This document shows positions 34,337 through 42,184 of a stretch of DNA of 64,000 nucleotides, piece by piece. The notes below the pieces were generated by a model. It worked only from the letters and a program-made list of their open reading frames with translations, was not told the origin of the DNA and made no database searches. The stretch lies in assembly GCF_016887565.1 (NCBI RefSeq), contig NZ_CP069396.1:5686001-5750000 (forward strand), written 5' to 3'. A program made the position numbers and the translations under genes. This stretch comes from Archangium violaceum (lineage in GTDB: Bacteria > Myxococcota > Myxococcia > Myxococcales > Myxococcaceae). Each line of letters starts with the position of its first letter. Position 1 is the stretch's first letter.

Positions 34337-34687
34337 TCACTCCTCCTCGAGTATGGCGTAGACGTGATCAGCGGAATCCAGCTGCAGGGGCACGTGGGTC
34401 AGCGCCTGTCCCAGGCAGGGCCCGAGCGTGCAGAGCCCGGTGGCGATGTCGAACCGCGCGCCGTGGGCGTGGCAGACGATGCGGCTGCCGTCCCGGTTGA
34501 GATAGGCGTCCTTGCGCCAGGCCATGGCCGTGCCGGGCTGGTGAGGACAATCATCGCGCCAGGCGTGCAGGTCCCGGCCCTGGCGCACCACCAGCAGGGT
34601 GTCGCGGCCCGCGCCCAGCGGATCGAAGCCGCGCGACTGCCCGTCGGGCAGCTCGTCGAGCCGGCACAGGAATACCCCGCGGCTCAT
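34337..34687 (-). CDS. Rieske [2Fe-2S] ferredoxin-like protein
   Basis: A 116-aa cytosolic protein with both Rieske cluster motifs: CPH (Cys47, His49) in DDCPHQPGTAMAW and CHAH (Cys72, His75) in IVCHAHGARFD. It is small like the ferredoxin components of ring-hydroxylating dioxygenases. No oxygenase alpha subunit lies nearby, so it may pass electrons to an enzyme encoded elsewhere or keep the extradiol dioxygenase iron reduced, as XylT-type ferredoxins do. It is the second gene of the operon, 11 bases after the dioxygenase gene. Confidence 0.88.
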   Translation of the reverse strand: MSRGVFLCRLDELPDGQSRGFDPLGAGRDTLLVVRQGRDLHAWRDDCPHQPGTAMAWRKDAYLNRDGSRIVCHAHGARFDIATGLCTLGPCLGQALTHVPLQLDSADHVYAILEEE

Positions 34688-34698
34688 GTCTGGCGATG

Positions 34699-35652
34699 TC
34701 AGTGTTTACCGGGGGCGCCGGCTGGCGGCGGGCCGCCCGGGGCCCATTTTGTACGGTATTGGAACAGGAACAGCTGCGAGGCGTCAGCGCTCATCGGCGC
34801 CTCGCGTGCGGTCCAGGACAGGTCGTGCTGGTCCATGTCGGCGTCGTATTCGACGTGGCAGCCGAGCGGGCTGTTGAAGTACCAGAACCAGTTGGAGCCG
34901 AAGCGGTGCCGGCCCGGACCCCAGAACGACTGATAGCCCTTCTCGACGAAGCGGGTGCCGGCCAGCATCACCTCGGTCGGGCCGCCCATGTGGAAGGTGA
35001 AGTGCTCGATGCCCTTCATCTGCGGCGGGGTCTGGATCATGAACAGCGTGTGGTGGTCGGCCGTGCCGGCCGGACGCAGGAAGGGGCCCACGCCGGTGAA
35101 GCGGTCGGTGCAGGTGAAGCCGAGGCGCTTGACGTAGAAGGCCTCGGCCCTGGCGGCGTCGGGCACGAAATACACCACGTGCGACAACGTGCGCGGCAGC
35201 GCGGCGCGAGCCGGGTCCACGCCGAGCGCGTTCACGGGCCGCCGCGCGGCGCCGCCGGGTGCGTTGACGGTCTCGCCAGCCAGCGTCAGTGGTCGCCGCA
35301 CGGTGACCTGGAAGGCCAGGGCGAAGCCCATGTCATCCACCGTGTGCAGGCGGCCATGGGCATCGCGGCGCACCTCGCGGTCACGGCCGAGCTCGGCGGC
35401 GATGAGATCCAGGGTGGCGCTGTCGGCCACACCGTAGACGGTCTCCCGCAGTTGGCTGGCGGTGCCCATCGCGGGCGGCAGACTAGGGTCGGCGTGGTGC
35501 TTGATGACGATGTGCGTACCGTCGAGGGCCTCGAAACGGCCGCCCTGCTCGTTCACGTCCACGCCACGCAGGCCGTAGTCCAGCAGGTACTGGCCGCAGG
35601 CGGCCACGTCGTCGACACCGAAGACCAGTGCGTCGGGTCCGATGATGTTCAT
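34699..35652 (-). CDS. Extradiol-type VOC dioxygenase
   Basis: A 317-aa two-domain vicinal-oxygen-chelate protein. The C-terminal domain has the iron ligands of type I extradiol dioxygenases: His158 in TLSHVVYFV, His217 in IEHFTFHMGG and Glu268 in CHVEYDADMD. Meta-cleavage of a catechol-like ring, or a related C-C cleavage, is therefore predicted. It is the first gene of the leftward operon and is transcribed away from the LysR gene. No strong ribosome site is visible ahead of the ATG, so the start is slightly uncertain. Base use here is a little richer in GC/CG runs than in its neighbours, possibly recent gain. Confidence 0.85.
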   Translation of the reverse strand: MNIIGPDALVFGVDDVAACGQYLLDYGLRGVDVNEQGGRFEALDGTHIVIKHHADPSLPPAMGTASQLRETVYGVADSATLDLIAAELGRDREVRRDAHGRLHTVDDMGFALAFQVTVRRPLTLAGETVNAPGGAARRPVNALGVDPARAALPRTLSHVVYFVPDAARAEAFYVKRLGFTCTDRFTGVGPFLRPAGTADHHTLFMIQTPPQMKGIEHFTFHMGGPTEVMLAGTRFVEKGYQSFWGPGRHRFGSNWFWYFNSPLGCHVEYDADMDQHDLSWTAREAPMSADASQLFLFQYRTKWAPGGPPPAGAPGKH

Positions 35653-35690
35653 GGGAAACTAACTAAGGATCCCGGAGGTATCGGAGAAGT

Positions 35691-35727
35691 CGTATTTTCC
35701 AATACGATGTATCGATCCCACCGATGC
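35691..35727. promoter_or_regulatory. LysR-type box in the divergent promoter region
   Basis: CGTATT-TTCC-AATACG (35691-35706) is a perfect inverted repeat, followed by GTATCGATCCCACCGATGC (35709-35727). It lies between the dioxygenase operon and the LysR gene. The second element recurs as GTATCGATGCCACCCATCGG at 37699-37718, in the other divergent intergenic region of the cluster. Confidence 0.55.
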
Positions 35728-35738
35728 ATGATGGGGCC

Positions 35739-36659
35739 ATGCGGTTCCAGAACCTGGATTTGAACCTGCTGGTGGCGCTCGATGTCCTGCTCGAGGAGCG
35801 GAATGTCTCTCGGGCGGCGGCCCGGTTGCATTTGAGCCAATCGGCCATGAGCGGCGCGCTCGGGCGGTTGCGTGAGTTCTTCGGTGACGAGCTCCTGGTG
35901 CAGGTCGGGCGCCAGATGGTTCCGACGCCCCGGGCGGAGAGCCTCGCTCACAAGGTCCGGGACATCTTGTTGCGCATCCAATCCGCGGTCGAGACGAAGC
36001 CCAGCTTCGACCCGGCGTCGGCCCAGCGCACCTTCAGGATCGTCACGTCCGATTACATCACGGAGGTGTTGCTCGCGGACGTGGTGCGCCGGCTCAAGCG
36101 CGTGGCGCCAGGAATTTCGCTGGAGCTCACTCCCCCTGGAACCGCCACGGGCGAGGCCCTCCATCGGGGGGAGCTCGATTTCATCATCACGCCAGACACA
36201 CACCTCCTGGACCTCCATCCCAGGGAAGTCCTCTTCGAGGAGACCTACTGCTGCGTCGTCTGGACCGGCAATGCCCGGGTCGGCGATACCCTCTCACTGG
36301 AGCAATATCTGGAGTTGGGGCATATCGGCGTCAATCTCAGCCGACAGGCACCGTCCGCCGAACAGGGCTTCCTGGAGCGGTTCGGGCACGAGCGCCGGGT
36401 CGAGGTGACCGTCCCCAGCTTCTGCACCGTGCCCCACCTGCTCGTTGGCACGGACCTGGTCGCGACGATGCATTCCCGGCTGGCCAGGCTCTATGCGCGA
36501 TTCCTGCCGCTCCGCATCCTGCCGCTGCCGATCGAATTTCCCCCCCTGGTCGAGATGGTTCAGTGGAGCAGTTACTTCGAGGGCGACCCGGGCCTGACCT
36601 GGATGCGCGAGCTCTTCCAATCGTGTGTGGCCGAGCAGGAATCCCGCCAGGGCTCCTGA
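35739..36659 (+). CDS. LysR-family regulator of the aromatic cluster
   Basis: A 306-aa protein starting MRFQNLDLNLLVALDVLLEE. An ATG five codons upstream (35724) is possible, but would put the start inside the shared box. The N-terminal helix-turn-helix (NVSRAAARLHLSQSAMSGALGRLREFFGDELLV) is of the NodD/NahR/SyrM kind, and the C-terminal half is the usual inducer-binding domain (TFRIVTSDYITEVLL, PSFCTVPHLLVGTDLVATM). It is divergent from the dioxygenase operon, and similar DNA boxes lie at both divergent promoters, so it most likely activates both halves of the cluster when an aromatic inducer is present. Confidence 0.92.
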   Translation: MRFQNLDLNLLVALDVLLEERNVSRAAARLHLSQSAMSGALGRLREFFGDELLVQVGRQMVPTPRAESLAHKVRDILLRIQSAVETKPSFDPASAQRTFRIVTSDYITEVLLADVVRRLKRVAPGISLELTPPGTATGEALHRGELDFIITPDTHLLDLHPREVLFEETYCCVVWTGNARVGDTLSLEQYLELGHIGVNLSRQAPSAEQGFLERFGHERRVEVTVPSFCTVPHLLVGTDLVATMHSRLARLYARFLPLRILPLPIEFPPLVEMVQWSSYFEGDPGLTWMRELFQSCVAEQESRQGS

Positions 36660-36670
36660 AACCTTCCTGC

Positions 36671-37654
36671 TCAGGACCGCGCGGAGACCACCTTCTGGTC
36701 GATCGCGCCAAAGACACTGTGGCCGTCGGCGTCGAGGGCCTCCATGTGCACGGTGTCACCGAAGCGCATGAAACCGGAGAGGGGCTTCCCGTGCGCGAGC
36801 GTCTCGAGCGCCCGGCGCTCCGCGATGCAGGCGGAGCCGGCGCTGGGATCGGCGTTCGAGACCGTCCCCGAGCCAATCACCGTCCCGGCGCGAAGCCTGC
36901 GGGTCAACGCCGCATGAGCGATGAGCTGGTGGAAGCTGAAGTTCATCTCCCCGCCATGGGGGTGCCCGAACCACTCGCCATTCCAACGCACGTGCAGAGG
37001 CAGGTGCACGCGTCCATCCCGCCAGGCGGCCCCGAGCTCATCGGGCGTGACGGCGACGGGAGCGAAGCTGGACGAGGGCTTGGCCTGGAGGAAGCCGAAA
37101 CCCCTCTTCATCTCGGCGGGAGCGAAGGCGCGGAGGCTGACATCGTTCACCTGGAGCAACAGCTTGATGTGACCCGAGGCCTGTTCGGCCGTGCAGCCCA
37201 TGGGCACATCGTCCACCAGGATGGCGAACTCGCCCTCGAAGTCGATGCCGTGGGCCTCGCTCGGAAGCGGGACATCGGCCCGGGGCCCGAGGAAGTCGTC
37301 CGACGCCCCCTGGTACATCAAGGGGACGGTCTCGAAGTCGGGGACGGGGGCGATGCCGAAGGCCTTCTCCATGAGCCGGCCATGGTTCAGGAAGGCGGAG
37401 CCGTCGCACCATTGATAGGCCCGGGGCAGGGGGGCCATCGCGGCGGCCGGGTCGAAGTCGAACGCGTCGGGCGCGGTCCCGGCGTTCAGCGCGTCGTAGA
37501 GCGCGCGCAGGGAGGGTTCGACCTCCGCCCAGTTCTCGATGGCATCCTGCATCGTGGACACGATGGGACGAGCGCGCACCGCCCGGCGCAGGTCGCGTGA
37601 AACCACGACCAGCATCCCGTCCCGGGTTCCATTCTCGAGCGTTCCCAGCTTCAT
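36671..37654 (-). CDS. Fumarylacetoacetate hydrolase-family protein 2
   Basis: A 327-aa FAH-family enzyme. The start at 37654 gives MKLGTLENGTRDGMLVVVSRDL, typical of the subgroup with an N-terminal extra domain. Metal ligands are seen in GIDFEGEFAILVDDVPMG and the C-terminal signature in AGTVIGSGTVSNADP. It differs from the FAH protein at 33309, so the cluster has two such hydrolases, perhaps acting on successive products. Its stop faces the LysR stop 12 bases away. It is transcribed divergently from the cyclase-family gene, with a LysR-like box between them. Confidence 0.88.
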   Translation of the reverse strand: MKLGTLENGTRDGMLVVVSRDLRRAVRARPIVSTMQDAIENWAEVEPSLRALYDALNAGTAPDAFDFDPAAAMAPLPRAYQWCDGSAFLNHGRLMEKAFGIAPVPDFETVPLMYQGASDDFLGPRADVPLPSEAHGIDFEGEFAILVDDVPMGCTAEQASGHIKLLLQVNDVSLRAFAPAEMKRGFGFLQAKPSSSFAPVAVTPDELGAAWRDGRVHLPLHVRWNGEWFGHPHGGEMNFSFHQLIAHAALTRRLRAGTVIGSGTVSNADPSAGSACIAERRALETLAHGKPLSGFMRFGDTVHMEALDADGHSVFGAIDQKVVSARS

Positions 37655-37698
37655 GACGGATATCCATAGACCGTCGCCAGGAGTCCGAGAAGCCGGTT

Positions 37699-37718
37699 GT
37701 ATCGATGCCACCCATCGG
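37699..37718. promoter_or_regulatory. Second LysR-type box
   Basis: GTATCGATGCCACCCATCGG resembles GTATCGATCCCACCGATGC at 35709-35727. It lies between the start of the second FAH gene (37654) and the cyclase gene (37831), suggesting joint control by the LysR protein. Confidence 0.45.
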
Positions 37719-37830
37719 TGCCGCCGATGCCTGGTATCGCGAGAACCGCGTTCCGTCGCGCCCCGGAAGTGCGTGATCCTCCAGGCCAGACACGGCTCGG
37801 GAGCGAGCCACGGGCAAGAAAGGCCAGGAC

Positions 37831-38622
37831 ATGAACACCCAGGGGCTGCGCTTCGTCGATCTCTCCGTCACGCTCGAGAACAGTGACTACACGGACCCGC
37901 CCTCGCTCCTGCCGCACCTCGAGTATTCGAATCACGCGGAGGGGGCGTTGGAGATGGCCGCGATGTTCCCGGGCCTCACCCCCAACCAACTGCCGGAGCG
38001 CGAGGGTTGGGCGGGCGAGCGGATGAAGCTCACCGCGCACAATGGCACGCACATGGATGCGCCCTGGCACTACGCCTCGACCACGGACGGCGGCAAGCCG
38101 GCCTATGGGATCGAAGCGCTGCCACTCGACTGGTGTTTCCGCCCGGGGGTGAAGCTCGACTTCCGCGACAGGCCCAATGGCCATGTCGTCACGGCCGCCG
38201 AGGTCGAGGCGGAGCTGAAGCGCATCGGCCATTCGCTCCAGCCCTTCGACATCGTGCTCGTGAACACCTCCGCGGCCGAGCTCTACGGCAAGCCCGGCTA
38301 TCTGGACGCCGGTTGCGGCATGGGTCGCGAGGCAACCCTCTACCTGCTGGAGCGAGGCGTCCGTGTGGTGGGCACGGACGCCTGGAGCTGGGATGCGCCC
38401 TTCAAGTACACGCGGGAGCGGTTCGCGAAGACCGGCGACGCGTCGATCATCTGGGAAGGCCACAAGGCCGGCCGCGACATCGGCTACGGCCAGATGGAGA
38501 AGCTCACCAACCTCCACCTGCTACCGCCCTTCGGCTACACGGTCGCGTGTTTCCCCTACAAGATCAAGAATGGCTCGGCGGGCTTCACGCGCGCGGTCGC
38601 CATCTTCAGCGGACAGGGCTGA
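37831..38622 (+). CDS. Cyclase-family (kynurenine formamidase-like) metal hydrolase
   Basis: A 263-aa member of the cyclase/KynB family. The defining metal motif is complete: HNGTHMDAPWH (His70, His74, Asp76, His80). A further conserved run is VVGTDAWSWDAPF. Members hydrolyse amides such as N-formylkynurenine or act on lactone/isatin-like rings. With an ACMSD-like decarboxylase and FAH-type hydrolases nearby, an N- or O-acylated aromatic, or a lactone, is a plausible substrate; tryptophan breakdown itself is not shown, since other kynurenine genes are absent. AGG lies upstream of the ATG. Confidence 0.87.
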   Translation: MNTQGLRFVDLSVTLENSDYTDPPSLLPHLEYSNHAEGALEMAAMFPGLTPNQLPEREGWAGERMKLTAHNGTHMDAPWHYASTTDGGKPAYGIEALPLDWCFRPGVKLDFRDRPNGHVVTAAEVEAELKRIGHSLQPFDIVLVNTSAAELYGKPGYLDAGCGMGREATLYLLERGVRVVGTDAWSWDAPFKYTRERFAKTGDASIIWEGHKAGRDIGYGQMEKLTNLHLLPPFGYTVACFPYKIKNGSAGFTRAVAIFSGQG

Positions 38623-38625
38623 AGT

Positions 38626-39156
38626 TCACTGGGGCCGTGAGGTACCGGGAGCGGGCGTGGGCTTCACGTCCGTGTTCTGGCCCGCGACGATCTCCCACCG
38701 CTTGCCGTTCTTCTTCATCACGTAGCGCATGCGGGTCTTCAGCACGCCGGCCTCCGTGGGCTGTACTCCGGGGGGCAAACCGGCATACCCGGTCACCACG
38801 TGCTCCATGTCCGTCACCGCCACGTCGCCACCGAGGAAGTGCACCCGCGTCACCGTCACCTCGGTCCGGCTGCCCTTGAAGAGGGTGTCGAAGACGAAGG
38901 CGTGCCGTGTCTGGATCTCCGTTCGTCCCTTGAAGACCGTTCCGACGATGTTGATGAACTCGGCATCCGGGGCGAAGTCCTTGCTCCACGCGGTCGCGTC
39001 CGAGCGGTTCCAGGCCTCGGCCTGATCCGCCACCAGCTTGCGGATGGCGGCCTCGTCCGTGCCTCGTGCCTTGGCCGAATCAGCCATGGCCGGCGGTGTG
39101 AGCAGGAACGTCAGGGCCACGGCCGCGGTCGTCATGAGTTGGAAGAAGGTTTTCAT
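38626..39156 (-). CDS. Exported SnoaL-like (SgcJ/EcaC family) protein
   Basis: A 176-aa protein. The start at 39156 has AGGAG upstream and gives a signal peptide (MKTFFQLMTTAAVALTFLL, cleavage near PAMADS). The mature part is a single SnoaL-like/NTF2 fold: IRKLVADQAEAWNRSDATAWSKDFAPDAEFINIVG and GRTEIQTRHAFVF are typical of the SgcJ/EcaC group. No catalytic function is established for most members. It ends three bases from the stop of the convergent cyclase gene and is divergent from the protease gene, but a link to either is not evident. Confidence 0.85.
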   Translation of the reverse strand: MKTFFQLMTTAAVALTFLLTPPAMADSAKARGTDEAAIRKLVADQAEAWNRSDATAWSKDFAPDAEFINIVGTVFKGRTEIQTRHAFVFDTLFKGSRTEVTVTRVHFLGGDVAVTDMEHVVTGYAGLPPGVQPTEAGVLKTRMRYVMKKNGKRWEIVAGQNTDVKPTPAPGTSRPQ

Positions 39157-39418
39157 GTGGAATCTCCTGGATGAAACGGGGCTCTGGTTGGAGTCAGGCC
39201 CAGCATACCGGCTGCCACTCCCGGATCGTGAATGACCTCGCCGTGGGATTCGGGTGGGGCTCCTTTCCGAGGTCCTCCCGAGGGTGTCCAAAAATCAAGT
39301 TTTACTTAGATGGCGGTTCTGTACTATTACCAGGAGACTACCCGTTTCCTGGCGGCGAGTTCTCGCACCAGGAGGGGTTTTTCAGGCATTTGCAATCATT
39401 CTTGGGAGAGGGGCGCAT

Positions 39419-40813
39419 ATGAATTTGAAGCTCGTGAATTGGTCGTCGGCGTTGTGCGTTTTGCTTGGAGCCTGCACCGGCGTGGACGGCCAGCCGGAGG
39501 AGGACGTTCGTGCGTTGCCGCGGGAGATCATCAACGGCACGCCGACCCCCGCCGAGAACAGTGGCTTTGTCCTTGTCAGCAGCAGCGCGGGCTCCTGTAG
39601 CGGCACGCTCATCACCAACCAGTGGGTCCTCACCGCCAAACATTGCGGTGTGACGGTGGGCAGCTCGGTGTGGATGGGATCGCAGTTCAGCGGTGTGAAT
39701 CATGTGGTCGACCACCCGACCCGCGATGTCACCATTGCTCACCTGCAGAGCCCGATGCTCATGAATGGTTCGACTACCGCGTACGTCAGGCCGCTGCGTA
39801 CCACGCCTCTCTCTGTTGGTGAGACGGCGCAGTGCTATGGCTATGGCCTGAATACCTTCGACAGTGGTTCTGGCACGTTGCGCACGGCCACCTTGCGCGT
39901 TGGCAGCGTTTCGGAGACCGAGTACGTCTTCGACCGCAACGAATCAGGCCAGGTGCAGTGGAAGGGCGACTCCGGTGGTACTTGCATCGATGGCTCGGGG
40001 AGGGCTGTCAGCGTCGCGTCCTACTGCTGGTACAATGGGACCTCCCGTGAGGTGTATTCCTGTGCCGTGGTGCGCTCGGATGTTGTCAATGACTGGGTGA
40101 AGCAGTGGATGGATTCCGGCGTCATCGCCACCGTCTACTCCGGGGACAACTTCAGTGGTACCGCGGTGGCGATTCGCTTCCAGGGCACGTATGCGATGGA
40201 CAGCGCGTGCGGCCCGGCGCTGGGATTGGGGTCTGACCATGTGTTGGGTTTCCGTCCCCGCTCCATCCAACTGGCTGACGGCTATCAGGTGAAGATCCAG
40301 GGCTGGCACGCCAATCCCGGAGATACCCACTGCGCTGGACCCAGCTACTCGCAGGTTCCGATCACTTGCACCAACTCGAAGAACCTCTATGACGCGGGGT
40401 GTCTGAGCGGTTGGGTGTACGACAATGTCGGTGGTGCCGTGATCGTCGAGAAGGTGCCGACTCCGCGGACGGACTCCGGCGTCATCGCCACCGTCTACTC
40501 CGGGGACAATTTCAGTGGCAAGGCGGTGGCGATTCGTTCCCTGGGCAAGTATGCGATGGACAGCTGGTGCGGCCCGGTACTGGGCTTGGGGTCCGACCAT
40601 GTGTTGGGCTTCCGTCCCCGCTCCATCCTGCTGGCCGGTGGCCGGCAGGCGAAGATCCAGGGCTGGCACGCCAATCCCGGAGATACCCACTGCGCTGGAC
40701 CCAGCTACTCGCTGGTTCCGTCCACCTGCGTGAACTCGAAGAACCTCTATGACGCGGGTTGCCTGAGCGGCTGGGTATACGACAACGTTGGCGGCGCGGT
40801 GCTCGTCGAGTAA
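39419..40813 (+). CDS. Trypsin-like serine protease lipoprotein with duplicated C-terminal domain
   Basis: A 464-aa protein; the start at 39419 has GGGAGAGG upstream. The signal peptide ends in lipobox LLGAC (Cys19). The S1 protease domain begins at IINGTP (about 38) and has the full triad: His75 (LTAKHCG), Asp103 (TRDVTIAHL) and Ser185 (WKGDSGGTC). The mature N-terminus IING implies activation by cleavage after Arg-Glu. Residues 232-464 are two nearly identical 120-residue units, each starting SGVIATVYSGDNFSG, which resemble beta/gamma-crystallin-like Greek-key motifs and may bind a surface or calcium. Secreted proteolysis of prey fits. The upstream 260 bases are AT-rich and hold the promoter. 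Confidence 0.88.
   Translation: MNLKLVNWSSALCVLLGACTGVDGQPEEDVRALPREIINGTPTPAENSGFVLVSSSAGSCSGTLITNQWVLTAKHCGVTVGSSVWMGSQFSGVNHVVDHPTRDVTIAHLQSPMLMNGSTTAYVRPLRTTPLSVGETAQCYGYGLNTFDSGSGTLRTATLRVGSVSETEYVFDRNESGQVQWKGDSGGTCIDGSGRAVSVASYCWYNGTSREVYSCAVVRSDVVNDWVKQWMDSGVIATVYSGDNFSGTAVAIRFQGTYAMDSACGPALGLGSDHVLGFRPRSIQLADGYQVKIQGWHANPGDTHCAGPSYSQVPITCTNSKNLYDAGCLSGWVYDNVGGAVIVEKVPTPRTDSGVIATVYSGDNFSGKAVAIRSLGKYAMDSWCGPVLGLGSDHVLGFRPRSILLAGGRQAKIQGWHANPGDTHCAGPSYSLVPSTCVNSKNLYDAGCLSGWVYDNVGGAVLVE
40111..40813 (+). repeat. 360-bp in-frame tandem duplication in the protease gene
   Basis: The unit starting GGATTCCGGCGTCATCGCC (40111) recurs at 40471 as GGACTCCGGCGTCATCGCC. Spacing is exactly 360 bases (120 codons), with long identical stretches such as the run encoding IQGWHANPGDTHCAGPSYS. 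The near identity at DNA level suggests a recent duplication or ongoing gene conversion. Confidence 0.9.
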
Positions 40814-40892
40814 GGCGATGGGGCCTGAAAATACCAAGGCCGGAAACCAGACTCGCCCAGGGGCCCGCGGGCATCTCCGTTGAGCGGGCCGT

Positions 40893-42122
40893 CTAGGACT
40901 TCGTCGCGGGCTTCGGGTGGGGTTCCCTTCCGAGGCCCTCCCGATTCAGCAGCGAGGCGAGCAGCGCCGCCACGAACGCGGCGATCGCCCCGGCGGCGAA
41001 GGGCACGCTGGGGCCCAGGGACGAATAGAGCGCGCCGCTGGCCACCGGTCCCACGGTTCGCGCGAGCCCTCCCGAGGACTGGGCCAGGCCCAGCGTCACG
41101 CCCAGGTAGGAAGGGTTCGCCGCCTGGGAGGCGAGGCTCGAGAGGAGGGGCTGGATGAAGCCCATCCCCATGCCGACCAGCACCACGGCGCCGATCAGCG
41201 GAAGGGGTGCACTGGCGAGGCTCACCCCCAGCATGCCGGCGCACAGGAGCAGCGTGCCGAGCACCAGCAGGCGTACCTCGCCCACCGCTCTCGACAGTGG
41301 ACCGATGAGCACGCCCTGGATGATGAACCCCAGCCCGCCCATCAGCGCGAAGACGTAACCCACCTCCTTCGAGCTCCAGCCGAGGCGCGTCTGCACGAGC
41401 AGGGCGAGGGCCACCTGGTATGTCGTCATGGTGAGGAAGACGAGGAAGTAGAGCAGCAGCACGAGTGTCAGCGCGCGTGGCCGGGGCGTCTCCCGGAGCG
41501 CGGTGAAGCGCGACGCCGACTTCGGGGTGGAGTGGGCCTCGGCCCGGTGCGTCTCGGGCATGAAGAACAGGACGCCGAGCGCGCCCAGCAGCGCGAGCAC
41601 TCCGGCCGCCAGTGGGGGGAACCACGCGCCCCATTCCGCGAGCAGTCCGCCGAACAGGGGGCCCAGGACGAGCCCCAATCCGATTCCGGCTCCGAGCCGG
41701 CCCATGGCCCGCGCGCGGGTCTCGGGGGTGGAGAGGTCCGCGAGGGCGGCCTGACACGCCGCGAGGTTGCCCGAGGTGGCGCCAGCGAGGATGCGCGAGA
41801 GGAACAGGAGCGGCAGCAGGTGCTGATGACTGGCGAGGGCGAACAATCCCATCGCGAGCGCGTTGGCCACGAGGCTGAGCAGGATGACGGGCCGGCGGCC
41901 GTACCGGTCCGAGTATTTGCCGAGCAGGGGCGTGGCGAGCAGTTGCGTGAAGGAGAAGCACCCGAGGAGCACGCCCACCGTGCGCGCCGAGCCGCCCATC
42001 GACTGGACGTAGAGGGGCAGCATCGGGATGACGATGCCGAATCCCACCAGGTCGAGGAACACCGTGAAGAAGACGAGTACCTCGACGCGGCGCAGCAGCC
42101 GTGATCGCTCCATTGCTTGCAT
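40893..42122 (-). CDS. MFS drug-efflux-type transporter (TetA-like)
   Basis: A 409-aa inner-membrane protein with about 12 membrane helices. The N-terminal half has FLDLVGFGIVIPMLPLYVQ and the loop 2-3 signature GKYSDRYGRRPVIL; RILAGATSGNLAACQAALADL lies in helices 4-5, as in TetA and other DHA1-type antiporters. A loop of about 30 polar residues separates the halves. It probably exports a drug or metabolite in exchange for protons; the substrate is unknown. It follows the second MFS gene by 62 bases on the same strand. Confidence 0.88.
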   Translation of the reverse strand: MQAMERSRLLRRVEVLVFFTVFLDLVGFGIVIPMLPLYVQSMGGSARTVGVLLGCFSFTQLLATPLLGKYSDRYGRRPVILLSLVANALAMGLFALASHQHLLPLLFLSRILAGATSGNLAACQAALADLSTPETRARAMGRLGAGIGLGLVLGPLFGGLLAEWGAWFPPLAAGVLALLGALGVLFFMPETHRAEAHSTPKSASRFTALRETPRPRALTLVLLLYFLVFLTMTTYQVALALLVQTRLGWSSKEVGYVFALMGGLGFIIQGVLIGPLSRAVGEVRLLVLGTLLLCAGMLGVSLASAPLPLIGAVVLVGMGMGFIQPLLSSLASQAANPSYLGVTLGLAQSSGGLARTVGPVASGALYSSLGPSVPFAAGAIAAFVAALLASLLNREGLGREPHPKPATKS

Positions 42123-42184
42123 GACAGCTCCCAGCGAGACCCGTCCACCTAAGCATGGGGCGCGCGGTTCCTGGAGCGTTTCCG

